Below are positions 9,950 through 21,974 of a stretch of 60,059 nucleotides of DNA, piece after piece. Numbering within the stretch: the first letter of the stretch is position 1; the number at the start of each line of letters is the position of its first letter. The position numbers were made by a program, and so were the translations under genes. The stretch spans positions 1-60,059 of the forward strand of contig MNCI01009589.1 of NCBI GenBank assembly GCA_015680685.1, in the 5' to 3' direction. The notes under the pieces are model-generated. The model saw only the letters and a list, made by a program, of their open reading frames with translations, did not search any database and was not told the origin of the DNA. Source of the DNA: Gnetum montanum (taxonomy: Eukaryota > Streptophyta > Gnetopsida > Gnetales > Gnetaceae).

Positions 9950-12780
9950 GGATGGATTTTGGAGAAGTTATGATGCAAGCTTTACAAGGAATTCTATCTA
10001 GACTATTTGTAAAGCTCATATAGATCATATTTGAGAGAAGAGGTCCAAGATTAAAGAGTTTTCCAAGGACATCTTGGTGTATAGGAAACTCTTAGAAAAG
10101 TTATGAAAAAGAAGTAAATATCAACAATTTAGTGTTGATAACACAATACTCCTAGAAACTCAAATATGGGTAGTGGAAGAATTTGAGATGAAATCTACCA
10201 GTGAAGTGCAAAATTCTTAAAATTGGTTGTTTGAGGATGTAGATGTTAGATATTTTAATAAGTTTAATCAAAAAGTAATTTTGTATGCTTTAGGATTAAA
10301 GCATCCCTAGCCTAGTGTACTAGAATATGTAGGTTTCATAAAAAATATTCCACAAATAAAGCTATTTTTGTGGTTCATGTAGACTGAAAGCAAGTCATCA
10401 TTACTTGGGATCTAGTTATACTAAGATATTGGCTAGGATTTATGGAGAGGTAAATAAAGATTATTAGTTTAAAGATTGATTCATCAGAACTATCGATCGT
10501 GGAGTAATGGGTTAGGTTAGAGAAAAGAGATGTCATTAATGTAGACAAGAGGACCAACCAAAATTTAAAGAATTTATCTCTCTTATTCATTAAAAGGCTA
10601 TTTTGTCATAAAATTGGTCAGAAATGGAAGCTAGCCATCAAGCAATTATATGGGTTGTACAAGGATATGTTTCAAGGAAGAGCAATTGACTAGGCTTTAG
10701 TAATCTATCAAGGAGTATTTGAACAAATGGAGAAACTATTGCACAAGGAAAAAAAGGAGAAGAAGAAAACAATACATAACAAGCTCAATTTTGTCTTTTA
10801 CTATGGGTTAACAAAAGTAGTAGAAACTTTATTTGCCAAAGGTAGGAATAATTAACCAAATGTTGCTTCCAAGGAAAACTTCAAGTCCCCATTGAACCAA
10901 CACTTAGAAAGTATAATGTCAACATATAGCATTGGTGGTGATGGTCCTTTGATGTCAATGGTAAATACCATAGAAAAAGTGGATTCATAAATGTCTAAAA
11001 GCATTGAAGAACCACAAAAGAAAATAAAAAACAACATGTATGCAAGAAAGGAGGGGATTTTGAAGATGACCTCTAAAACTATTTAAAAAGAAATAGCTTC
11101 AAGAAAGAGGAAATCATTTTCATAAGAAAAAGGCATCTCATCAAAGATACCTAAAATAAAGATTTCCTAGGAGAGGATAAAAGAGAAAATAAATAAGTTT
11201 ATGTTTTAGTTCTCTATAATTTTGCTAAGTTTAAATGACATAGCATAGTTTCTAGTTTTAACATTGGTAATGTATAACGTGATACTAAGACTTTTCTTAT
11301 CTTATAGAAGCTACTCAAGAAAAGAGAGCTTTGGAATGTAAAGCAAAGAAGTTACATTCCAACATTTCTTCTATCCCCAAAGGAAAAAAGGAAGGTAATA
11401 GCAAATAATATTTATATTTCTTAACTTGCTTTCATTAAAGAAAAAAGAATAAGGAGATACAAAAAGTTTAAGTTCTTTTTCTAACCTTTTTGGTTTGAAC
11501 CTCAATAAAATAGGTTAGGAGGAACAAGAGACCCATGAGAGTGAAATGGATGAACTTTCAAAACTAGAGATCTCTCCACCTTTTATTGATGTCACTCCTC
11601 CAATAATCAAACTTGTCTTGAGTGATTTAGAGGTTTGCAAGTGGATAAATGAAGTGAGAAGTATAGAAATTTTCACATCATATGGTAAGTGTACTTTAAG
11701 GTTTCATTGAAAGATGCTATGTATATTTTGTAGCGTAAAAAAGGCTTACCCTTTTTCTTTCTTTGCTAGAAATGAAAAAGAAAATTTGGGCTTGCATTAA
11801 AGATAAGTAATTAGTGTTAGAGGATTTAGCTGAATACATGAAGAGAAAGTTAAACTTCATCTCTTCAAGAGAAGGTAAGAAAACTTAACATTATTGCTAA
11901 GAGAATGATATCTAACATTAATAGTAGAGAATCTAACATCCTCCATTTATTATGTAGAAATAAAATTTAAGCTAAATAAGGATCAAGTGACATTCCATAA
12001 TCAAGATATGAATGTGAACTAGGCAATAGATGTGGTAACTATAGACAAAATAAGTGCAGCTCTTAACTATGCTAAAGACATAAGAGTATTGGCCATTGAG
12101 CAAGCTAATACAAATGTCATACTTCTAGACTCCATAGAGCAAGTACACAAAAATTAAGAAGCACATGAAAGGAAAATAAAGATGTTGTTTGATTAGGTGG
12201 AGCTTTTAGAAGCTAAAATAAGAGACAACAACACGGTCAAGTACAATTTTCCTCCCCATGCATACTAGAGAGAAAAGAATAAAGGCATGGAATTTCAGAG
12301 GGCTTTAATAGTGTAAGAGATTAGCATTGGCCATGATGCATTTCATGATCAACCTAGGAAATTTTGTAGCAAGATGGAAGAGATGGAATAGAAGGCATCA
12401 AATAAATAAGTGTTGGTATAAGAGAGAATACCACAAGCTATTAAAAGAAATTTTTTTATCAAATAGACTAAGTAGAGAAATTATTTAAGGATTTTTTCAA
12501 TAATATGGTGATTACCACACTAGAGGATTAACAAAGAGGTCATCAAGATGAACCTACAAAAGATGGAAGAGATGATAATATCATCCCAGAAGAACTAAAG
12601 GCCTACAAAGAGGAATGGATTAGTATTCTATCAAAGATTCCACATTCAACATTTGACACATTGGATATAGTCAACTTAAGCTTGGAGAAGATAAAAGATA
12701 GGATCATAGAGATGTATAAAAAGATGTAGGATAAGGATCGAAAATTTATGAAGCCATTTTATTTTATCTTATTAAAATGA
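9950..12780 (+). pseudogene. Decayed plus-strand reading frame of unknown identity
   Basis: On the strand opposite to all surrounding retroelements, several stretches read as protein with few stops. Near 10,205-10,400 one reads WLFEDVDVRYFNKFNQKV. Near 10,620-10,850 one reads WKLAIKQLYGLYKDMFQG, then VIYQGVFEQMEKLLHKE. Near 11,525-11,670 one reads SEMDELSKLEISPPFIDVTP. Near 12,545-12,728 one reads ELKAYKEEWISILSKIPHS, ending IIEMYKKM and a stop. Composition is charged and helix-forming. Stops and frame breaks between the pieces show it is dead. I do not recognise the family. A captured gene or an extra retroelement reading frame is possible. Confidence 0.35.
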
Positions 12781-13699
12781 TAAAACAAAATTAAATACTT
12801 TTTTTTATATTTTCTATGTAAATTTAGGAGAGAGCAACCAAGAACTAGTAGCAAAATCAACTCCTATGTAGATCAACAATGAGGAGAATGAAGCTATTGA
12901 AGAAAAGCAAGGTTGTAACATCTAGACTTTAGTTTTGTACATGTCATTTGCATCTAATGTGAGGGATCAATTCTTATAAAATGTCAAAAGTAAATGACAT
13001 TTTTAAGAACTAAGGTGCAACATCAAATGCTATGATGTGTATCAATTGTAATTTTTTTCAAAAGTAATAAATTTATAATTTTCTTATGTCATCTATAATT
13101 AACTATCATCATGTTATGACCATTATAAGAATGATGTAATGTGTTAATGTTAAGAAATTAAGTGACTAAAGTAGAGACCAAGTGTAGATGACATACGATA
13201 TCAAATGTCATGATGTGTTATAAGTTCATCATTTTCTATAAACCATCATTGTGCATTATGATGATTATGAAAGTGATATGGAGTATTGACATTGTATAAC
13301 CATTTACAATCTATCATTACCTAATAAGCACAAATGATAAGTGTAAAAAGGAAAAATGATAACTAACACTTATTAGTAGATTTCTACCACTTAGTAGATA
13401 TGGCAAACATACTTGGTGAAATATTTGAAAGCTCATGCATCCAACATTATGGTATTAACAATGAGCCTCCAAGTAGTTGAGTAAGAAGAATAAGAAGAAT
13501 CTGTCTTCTTAGGTGTGGATATATCAAGTTTTCCAAAACCTAAGTCAAAAAACTTGACATCAGAGATAGACTCATCATTTAGGTCTATCAAGTCTTTAGT
13601 ATTGATAGGATTCTTAGGAGAAGTGATTATGGAATTATACACTAGTTTAATTTTGATATCAACCAATTCTTGACAAAGCTAATAACATTAGGCTTCATG
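12781..13699. other. AT-rich segment with reiterated ATGTCAT/GATATC-like motifs
   Basis: Between about 12,945 and 13,340 short motifs recur in both orientations (atgtcatttgcatc, aaatgacattt, gatatcaaatgtcatgatg, aacatcaaatgctatgatg). A comparable pattern occurs at 31,440-31,690. It may be the regulatory end of the intercalated element. No gene is seen. Confidence 0.3.
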
Positions 13700-14263
13700 A
13701 TCTAAGTAAGAGACATTTGGAATCTATACATAAGCTAAGGTGACTATCTCACAATTATGGAAAGAGAAGTAAATCTCCTAATGTATAGGAGATGATATTA
13801 CATAATGTTGAGCTAGCCAAGGATGTCTTAGTAATCCATTGATAGAATAACATTTATGTATGATCATAAAAAGGGCTTTAGATTGTACAATATCACCTAC
13901 TATAAATGGAAACCCAATGGAACATTTAACTTCTATTCACATACTATTAAAAAATGATATTATTGCAAGTAGTATTGAAAATTACCTAATCATAAAGACT
14001 AAGATACTTAATAATAACCCATGTGATCACACTAGATCTACCATCATCTTCAACATATATCAATGATACTTTAATAATGATATAGAGTGGTAGCTAATAA
14101 ATATCCACCATCTTTAAATCAATATTTATGTTCTCACCATGAAAGTTTAGACTATCTCATCCATAGTGACAGACTTGAAGGAATGAAGATATAGCATTTT
14201 TTTGAGCTAGAGTATCACTTGGAACGATAATTATCTTAAGAACATTATACAAATTTACATGAT
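13700..14263 (-). pseudogene. Element E protease remnant (Tat-like)
   Basis: Minus-strand reading gives IEVKCSIGFPFIGDI, then KALFMIIHKCYSINGLLRHPWLA (listed here in two short pieces: KALFMIIHKCYSING and LLRHPWLA), then SPIHxEIYFSFHN. This follows the Tat protease pattern, in which a conserved V(I/V)D.LSYN(M/L)LLGRPWIH block is followed by SS.HQ.LKF. The active-site loop itself was not found. The sequence is cut by element B, whose left target duplication ATGAT ends at 14,263. Confidence 0.5.
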
Positions 14264-15217
14264 TGATGAGTGGTGAGGTACCCCTACACTCAACCATACG
14301 AATACGAGTGTTTTACGCATGATCCAGTCAAACTCTATAAACGGGCTAGTTGTGGTATCTAGATAGTTACTCGTTGATCGTAGTTTGCTGTCTTCCCACG
14401 TGGACTAGTATTTGCTTTGTCATGTATGATTTAATCCAGAGTGAGGTGTATGATGTGGTCCTAAGCTAGTGCTACTCTTAGAGGTAATGGAAAATAACTT
14501 TAATTAAGCTAGGAGGAAAAGGGAGAGAGAATCTAAGCTAGCCTAAGTGTGATGAGCATTCGTCCCTTAATCATCCATACACATCTTGGACCTCATGCAT
14601 GACTACTACTGGGATTACCAAGCATAGATCCTAGATACCCTACTGGGTTACCAAGTAGTCACACTTAAATACTCATGATTAAGTCATACTCATTCTGCAT
14701 TTAAGGAGTGTAGGGTAAAGAGATATTAACTACAAAAGTAATAAATAACAATAACAATTAAATGATTAAACTAAGTGAATGCTGCAATGATGAAGTAATC
14801 TCAATCTTTATTTTCGGTCATGTGCATGTCCAAGTATGTCACACTCGAATAAAGGTTCCGTACAATTACAATAATCACACAGCGGGCATGCACTAGGAGA
14901 AAGGGTTGAGAGGAAAAATGACAAAAAGACGCTACTCTAACACTAAACTGACTTACTTACTTTTCCATGTGCCCCATTGTGTATTTATAGGCTCACACGG
15001 GAACTGCGATATCGTGTATACGATATCGCTTGTCAGGTCGTGATATCACATACGCAATATCAAGGGTTTGATATTGGGACTCATCAGATATCAGGGGGTC
15101 TAATAACAGGGGTCCAATATCGGCATCTAGTTAACAAGGGTCCAATATCAACACATAGTTAACAAGGGTCCAATATCAAGGGTCTGATATCAGGACTTGA
15201 CAAACCATGGTTCATCA
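14264..15217 (-). repeat. Element B 3' LTR
   Basis: It runs from tgatgagtgg to ttcatca (954 bp). The TATA box is at 14,982-14,990 on the minus strand. U3 (about 14,991-15,217) is longer than in A or C because a unit close to 'gggtccaatatca...gttaaca' is reiterated. Confidence 0.9.
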
Positions 15218-15226
15218 TATCCCCAC
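15218..15226 (-). promoter_or_regulatory. Element B polypurine tract
   Basis: The plus strand tatccccac directly follows the LTR, so the minus strand has a G-rich run abutting TGATG. Element C has the equivalent tacccccat at 22,763-22,771. This is the usual priming site for second-strand synthesis and it fixes the element orientation. Confidence 0.7.
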
Positions 15227-17282
15227 AACTGAATAACAACTCGTCCTTGAGTTAAACAAACTGAGAATAAGTTCAATTGATTACATAGTGGATAGGTATG
15301 GGATTATTGAGTAACTAGAAATTATTCATGTTGTATTTTGGGATTGAACAAAAAAAATTGGGACATAGACACAGAATTAAAAAACTTTGTTGGAACTCAT
15401 GTGGTTCTAGATGGCAGTGGTTCCTCCATGGATGCTTTTCCTTTGTCCTATGTGCCAAGCTTCTAAGATTGATACCATTGAAGAAGCGCCTAATGTTTCT
15501 CCTCTTCCATCCAAGGACTATGAGTCATCCATGCTGATGTTCCAATGTTTGATGGAGTCGGCACTTCCCATGGATATGGTAATTGTGGGAACACTTGATT
15601 GGCCTTAACATGCTATGCTGCAAATAGTCATTGTTCCTCTTCATAAGCTCGGGCCCTGACCTCTCCACCTTTTTCTTGGCTAGATCATCTAGTGATAGGA
15701 GTTCCCTAATGGATGTTGAATGATTTTTCCTCCTGCTCTGCATGTTCTACATGAGATCCTTGGCCTTTGCCTTCCCCTAGACGTTTAGTTGCACCTTGAT
15801 AAGGTCCTCCTTGTTGTCCTCTTTTAGGGCCCATCTATAATCACAAAAAGATCAATTGTTAGTAAGGTTATTGAAAGAAGTTCAATTATTTCATACCTTA
15901 CTCATTACCTTTAATAAATGTTGAATTCTTTACTTAGTGTGATTTTAGAGTTAGAAATTTTTTCAAGGAAGTTTCCCTAAAAGTTTAATGTCAGACCTGG
16001 TTTGTTTAGGTGACACATCAAAGGACACATAATGTTTTTAATAAACATTTGATAAAATGATGAAAAAAGAAAGAATAGATTTGGCAATGAAGTGATCAAA
16101 TGGTATAAAATGATGTGGTGGTGATGTGTTATGAGTGCAAATTACAAAAGTCACATAAGTGGGTCCTTCCCAAAGCAAGTTCCAACCTATAATGCCCTTG
16201 CATTACCACACCTTAAAATGTCTGTAGGAACTGGAAGGGTTAAATGCAATCTACACCAATTTCACAAAACACACACACATAAATACCACCATGATGAGGT
16301 ATAAATTCAATTCTACACAAGTCACAAGTCCCAATTACATGAACATTGAGATGGGACGAATTGTAGAAGGGATTGTAGAGATTGGGACATGAGGTAACTA
16401 GCCTAGGGCACAATCAATCGTTAGTGTAAGGCATGATTAATGTGTCATTAACCCATCACTCTAAAATTAGAACCAAGTCCATTCCTCTAATCAGTGACAT
16501 CGCATTGTTTCATCTAATGATAGACAACAATGAGAGCATCATGATGGTAAGGCATACGATCACTTGACATTTCGTACAAGGGAGGAGTGATTCTTGCTTT
16601 GTGGCACTCTCTCTCTTTTCTTTTTTTTCTTTTTTTTTTCTCTCTTTTTTTTTCTTCTCTTTTTTTTCATTTTTTTGAAATGAATGCTTAAGCCAGAGAA
16701 GCTACCTACCTTCAAGCATGGGTGCATGTCTTTCCAGTGGGACCCCCTAGAACTGCATTGAGTTTTCTTGATTGAGTGCCTTTTGATTACTCTTACTCCC
16801 ATTTTTCATTAGATCTATAAGGATCTTAGTACAACCAAGCTACATGATAATTCCTACAGATGTCACCAAACAGAATCCGCAAGTCCCCTTGATGTCACAC
16901 CCTAGCCATTCCCGCTTAGTCCATCCTTCTTCACTTTGGGTATAATAACACAAGGTTACTTTAAGTTTTAATGATTAGTAATATCATTGTACCTAGGGTA
17001 GAACCTCTTATTAATGGAATGGGTGGTTGGATGTGGTGAGCTCGCTATCCAAATAATTAGCCACTCGTGGCTTAATAACATAGAACAACACCTCAACAAA
17101 TGAGTCACATGAGTGCTTTATTCAGAGATGAGATTACTCATAAAAAAAGAAAAAACAAAAAGATAAAAAAATAATTTGAAAGATGAAAAACTGGAAAACA
17201 AAAAATTGTAAAATTAAAGAAAAGAAAAAATATTTATTAATTCTACTTGTTATAATGGGGGATATCCCCCATAGCTAAATGG
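15227..17282 (-). other. Element B non-coding 3' module replacing pol
   Basis: About 2 kb between gag and the 3' LTR has no pol similarity. Parts match the corresponding module of element C: the phrase around 16,165-16,235 (tcccaaagcaag, aatgcccttgcattacc) parallels 23,510-23,580, and gatgtcacaccctag near 16,890 parallels 24,210. A pyrimidine-rich simple repeat lies at 16,604-16,678. The 72-codon frame at 15,525-15,743 has no recognised relative. The boundary with gag carries ggatatcccccat near 17,262, similar to the purine-tract region. Confidence 0.6.
16604..16678. repeat. Pyrimidine-rich simple sequence (CT/T)n
   Basis: Runs of ctctctctc and long T tracts give a nearly pure pyrimidine strand of about 75 bases inside element B. 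Confidence 0.9.
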
Positions 17283-19525
17283 TTAAGCATGGCTAGAATT
17301 AATAAATATAAGGTTGGGATCCTTCCGTGTTGGAAATATTGGGACCCAGTCATACTTACCCCATTGGGGTTCACACACTTGATTAGAGTTGACATAGTGG
17401 GGCAAGTTATAAGATGTGATTAATTTATAAGGAGTTAACCCACTATGGTACTTGTGACCGTAAGATGGTATGCAAGGATCAACATGTCTTCCCATGTGGT
17501 TATATTCATTGGGCTGCATAGTTGTTGGAGTATTGAGTGGTGGCCCTGATAAGGTAGCATGAGGCATTGGGTTCGAAGAGGAAGATGCACCATAGTGTTG
17601 GATTTGTGCTGAGTTAGTGGATGTAGTCATTTCTAAACTATGGTGTCCTTTTCTACGGTCACGTCTAAAGAAGGGATGCCTTTGGTGTGGTGGGTTACCA
17701 CTACTATTGTCAGTAGTAGCACAAGTAATGTTCATGGGTTGATGTTGCGGTGCAAATCCTTCAGGTACAACTGGTGGTGATGTAGAAGGAGGTGAAGGAT
17801 GAGAATTTTGAAATTAAGGAGAAGTATAAGGTACATGAGGTGGTGACCTTGTCGAAGAGGATATGGGTTGATAGTATTGAGAAGAATAGTAATAATGTGG
17901 TGAGGTAGAAGATGTTTACCCAATTGGGGAAATAGGATGTTGAACTTGATAAGCACTTGGGTTCGGATGATATGAAGGGTATAACTAGTTTGGGGATGGC
18001 CTCCCCCATGATTTGGGTTGTTACCACTGTGATTGAACACAGTATTTCTGCATGAACTCTGGATGTAACATTCTTTCCCAATGCTCATGTAAATGTAACA
18101 AGATTGGGCATTGGCCCTTGGGGTGATCGTACAGGCAAATGTTACATTGATATGTATGATTGGCAGTTAAGTTCTTATTCTCTTCTACCCTTCTTTCCAA
18201 TTGTCTAAAGGTGTTTTGTCCTATTTCTTGGGTTGTCATAACTCTACCTCCAATAATGTTGGCATATTCTCCACATTTTCATGTATCCATTCCATCATCC
18301 TATTGATCTTTGCCTCAACTTCATCCAATGATTGTAGCACTGGCAAATATGGTTCCACCTCCTTGCAGTGAGTTGATTTCTCCTTTTCATAATCATGGGC
18401 CCTTGTTGATTTTTGGGCTTGTTGAGATTTTTCAGCATTCTCCCATTTAGCCATTTCTCCTTCTTCTTTTTCTACCCACTTAATAAGCTCTTGGAATTTA
18501 TGGGTTCGTAGTTCATATAGTTGACCTCAAGCATACATCCCTAGGGTCTCCCTTGTTTCATTACGGAGCCCATCTATGATATGGTACATTAGCTCTTCCT
18601 CAAAGAACCCATGGCCTAGGTAGTTATTTAACAATGCATAATATCTATCTAAGGCCATGTCCAAGGGTTCATGTTATGCTTGTTTCCACTCTTGGATTTG
18701 TTTCCTCAAGGCTGACACTCTTGCATAGGTTTGATATATTTTGTTGAAGAGTTCTACCATTGTTGGCCAACGTCAAATTGATTTTGGTCGTCAGCACTTG
18801 TACCATACTCTTACATGGTCAACAAGTGTCATCAAAAAGAGCTTAAGTTTTTTCCATCCATTATCAATGTTGTTCCAAACATAGGCATTGTAGAAGGCTT
18901 GTATATGCTATTGGAGATATAAACCATAGCCTCTTGCGAACTTGGGAAAGTTGTTTAAATCAAGCCTGGGTAGACGACTTTCCTTGCGATGCTTACAGGA
19001 TATTCAAATGGCCTCTTGTATAGGCATTAGGCTCTTAGTGGCCAGCAGGGGTTCATCGTCACTAAGTGGGTTGTGAGTTTGTGCATTGAAACGATGTTGT
19101 CCTTATTCATGTTGGCATTCTCAATTTTCTTTATGAGCTCAATTTTTAGTTCTACATCGATCCCTTGAAAGATAGTCATCCACGTCACAATCTGACGTTG
19201 AAGGAGTAGAGGAAGAAAAGGAACTGTAAAACTCATGATGACTTTTGTGAGTCTTCCAATCATCCCCAAATAAGTTCTTGTTAGTTATCGAGAAGGTCTT
19301 AGGCCTTTCAAGCCTCCTTGTTCTATGGGATGTCTCATCCTTACTAGAGGTGCCAGAGTTGGATGACGAATGTCTTTGAGCATCGTTGGGGTGTTCATGA
19401 CCATAGGTGACTCTTGCATAAGGTTGAGCACTCCAAACTTTATCTTCATCATCATATAATTTGTTGGTACTCCAATGAATTACCTTCCTTATTATTGCGT
19501 AGTCAGAGTCTTGTGAGAGAGACAT
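17283..19525 (-). pseudogene. Element B gag
   Basis: The likely start is the ATG at 19,525 (MSLSQDSDYAIIRK), about 115 nt from the primer-binding site. The N-terminal part is rich in Ser, His and charged residues. The gag core lies around 18,500-19,000. A Lys/Glu-rich segment (18,236-18,454) is followed by a Cys/His motif CNICLYDHPKGQC (near 18,110-18,160), which is CX2CX3HX4C and resembles a nucleic-acid-binding knuckle. The C-terminal part is rich in His, Pro, Ser and Asn and ends at 17,283. Frames change several times (near 18,240 and 17,735), so it is not one open frame. Element A and C gags have the same DHPKG motif. Confidence 0.7.
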
Positions 19526-19640
19526 TATTATGAGTTTGTGTGTGACTTATTTGCAATTACTTTTTTTTCTGAAAGATATATCGTCAAGGCTTTATTATAG
19601 TGATCTTGGATGATGTAACTAATCTAAATAACTAGCACCA

Positions 19641-19658
19641 TCCCCAACAATAGTGCCA
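19641..19658 (-). promoter_or_regulatory. Element B primer-binding site (tRNA-Asp)
   Basis: tccccaacaatagtgcca matches the tRNA-Asp 3' end at 13 of 18 bases. All five mismatches are G-to-A or C-to-T transitions. It lies one base before the LTR edge. Confidence 0.8.
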
Positions 19659-19659
19659 A

Positions 19660-20584
19660 TGATGAGTGGCGAGGTACCCCTACACTCAACCATATGAATA
19701 TGAGCGTTTCATGCATGATCCGGTCAAAATTTGTACATGGGTTAGTTGTGGTATCTAGATAGTTACTCATTGATCACAGTTCGCTATCTTCCCACTTGGA
19801 CTAGTATTTACTTTGTCACATATGGTTTAGTCCAGAGTGAGGTGTATGATGTGGTCCTAAGCTAGTGCTACTCCTAGAGGCAATGGAAAATAACTTTAAT
19901 TAAGCTAGAAGGAAAAGGGAGAGAGAATCTAAGCTAGCCTAAGTGCGATGAGCATCCATCCCTTAATCATCCATACACATCTTGGACCTCATGCACAACT
20001 ACTACTGGGATTACCAAGCGTAGATCCTAGGTACGCTACTGGGTTACCAAGTAGTCACACTTAAATGCTTGTGATTAAGTCGTACTCAGTTTGCATTTAA
20101 GAAGTTTAGGATGAAGCGATATTAACTACAAAAGTAATAAATAACAATAAAAATTAAATTATTAAACTAAGTGAATGCTACAATGATGAAGTAATCTCAA
20201 TCTTTATTTCCAGTCATGTGTGTGTCCAAGTACGTCACACTTGAATAAAGGTTCCGTACAATTACAATCATCACACTACAGGAATGCACTGGGAGAAAGG
20301 GTTGAGAGGAAAAATGACAAAAAGACTCTACTCTAACACTAAACCTACTTACTCACTTTCCCGTGCACCTCATTGTGTATTTATAGGCTCACACGGGAAC
20401 CATGATATCGCGTATGCGATATCGCATGTCAAGCTGTGATATTGGGGTTCTAATATCAAGACTCATTAGATATCAAGGATCTGATAACAGGGGTCCGATA
20501 TCAACACCTGGTTAACAAGGGTCTGATATCAACACTTGGTTAACAAGGGTCTGATATCAGCACCTAACAAACCATGGTTCATCA
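19660..20584 (-). repeat. Element B 5' LTR
   Basis: This 925 bp LTR pairs with 14,264-15,217. The TATA box is at 20,378-20,386 (minus strand). The U3 repeats end at ttcatca, immediately followed by the right target duplication ATGAT. Confidence 0.9.
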
Positions 20585-20589
20585 ATGAT

Positions 20590-21974
20590 GTTCTTTAGAG
20601 GTTGCTATGAGGGTATACAAGAACAAGTTAGTTTACTTTGAATGGACTATAGTAGTAATTGAGGTGGGTTATTATTCATGGAGTAATATGTCCAATGCTT
20701 TAGAAGATTACTTTTGTGCATGAGTACTTTCTCCTTCTATTTGTTTGATCATGACTCATTAGTCTACTAGCTACAGGTAAAGATTCTTACTTGAGATAAA
20801 GGAAAAGAGTGATTAAATGTATGGGATATACTAGGTGAAGGGGTGTTTTGAGATTTAGAATGGTATAGAATTAAACAAAAATATGAATTATAGATAGGTT
20901 GAGTAATGAAAGTAGAGTGATGAGAATGGATGATAGTATGAGATATAGTTGGATTTTGGTTTATTAGAATAACATAAATGTGATGAGAAGAGAAAGAGTG
21001 ATTTTGCTTTAATGAAGTGGTATTGTAATCAAACCCAAAATTTACATAAGACTTTTGAGGTCATGGTAGAAACTATTAGTGACAAGTATAGTTAGACTAA
21101 CTAATTACGTAGGGCTTCGTAAATGGAGAGTTATGAGGTTTATGTTTTGGCTTGAAAGCTATAATAGTATTTCCAACTTCCAATGGGTTTTTAAAGACTT
21201 ACTTCTATTAACTATCTAGATTTATAATGAATGGCCATTTTTCATTAATATCATGCTCTTATCTATGAGATCTTGAATGTCATTGTTTAGATTCCTGCAA
21301 TTATCTATGTCATGATCAACAACCTCATTATAATATAAGTACTTTTGGTAGTTATACCATTTAGGTACCTTAGGGGCACCTTCTTGCTTTGAGAAGAATT
21401 TATTGCTATGAGGTTAATGTGTTAATAACATGCTCTAGAAACTTGCTTTCTCTTAAGATGGTCATTTCTAAGAAGATTGTTAAGAAGTAAAAAAATACCT
21501 AATGGATGTTTTCATGTACTAATCCTTGTTTCTCTGAGTTCAGCATTATAAAGTTGAAGAAGTATTTTTTTGTCTCTTGGAAAAGGATGAGACCCCTTGA
21601 GAGTTTGCTTGTCCTTCCTCTTATTTAATAGGTTTGTTAGCCTAATTATGGATTAATAGAAATTCCAAGTCATCATGTTCAATGACAACCTCTTTAATGC
21701 ATTTGGCAACCAGAAAAGCATCATTCATAAAATTAGGCTTAGGATAAATTATCCTTTTCTGAATACAGTTAATGATTTTATCTTTAAATATGTCTTATAG
21801 ATGACATTCCTCTAAATGACACAGAACTTTGGTTAATGTTATTCTCCATTAAGAAATGAATTTGTTGATGAGCTCATTTGAAGTCTCTAAGATGGTTGTG
21901 AAGGACATATTACTTATACTTTGATGGACATTAAACTTTAAATGTTCAATAAAAGTTGCAAGTAATTACTCTAG
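20590..21974 (-). pseudogene. Element E gag, C-terminal part (Tat-like)
   Basis: Minus-strand reading shows gag-core phrases near 21,780-21,900 (TILETSNELINKFIS, then LTKVLCHLEE), matching the SF.EL..KF(V/I)S.. pattern of plant gag. A knuckle-like block follows near 21,290-21,390 (KWYNYQKYLYY, then DHDIDNCRNLN), typical of Tat-type Gag where it reads CxxHxxxGHxTxxCxxLK. Many stops are present. It is bounded by element B on the left and element C on the right, and continues across C at 28,985. Confidence 0.6.

Larger units (their letters stand above)
14264..20584 (-). mobile_element. Element B: complete gag-only LTR retrotransposon
   Basis: It is 6,321 bp with two LTRs (14,264-15,217 and 19,660-20,584), a primer-binding site (19,641-19,658), a purine tract at the other end (minus strand of 15,218-15,226) and a perfect 5 bp target duplication ATGAT (14,259-14,263 and 20,585-20,589). 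The only coding remnant is gag. Protease, RT, RNase H and integrase are absent and replaced by about 2.1 kb of non-coding DNA. The two LTRs differ by roughly 10% in their first 230 bases by eye, mainly transitions, so the insertion is old. It interrupts element E between its protease and gag remnants. Confidence 0.9.

Noticed and set aside
16560-16802. Lys-rich 80-codon minus-strand frame
   Set aside because: The Lys run is just the translation of the pyrimidine-rich simple repeat.
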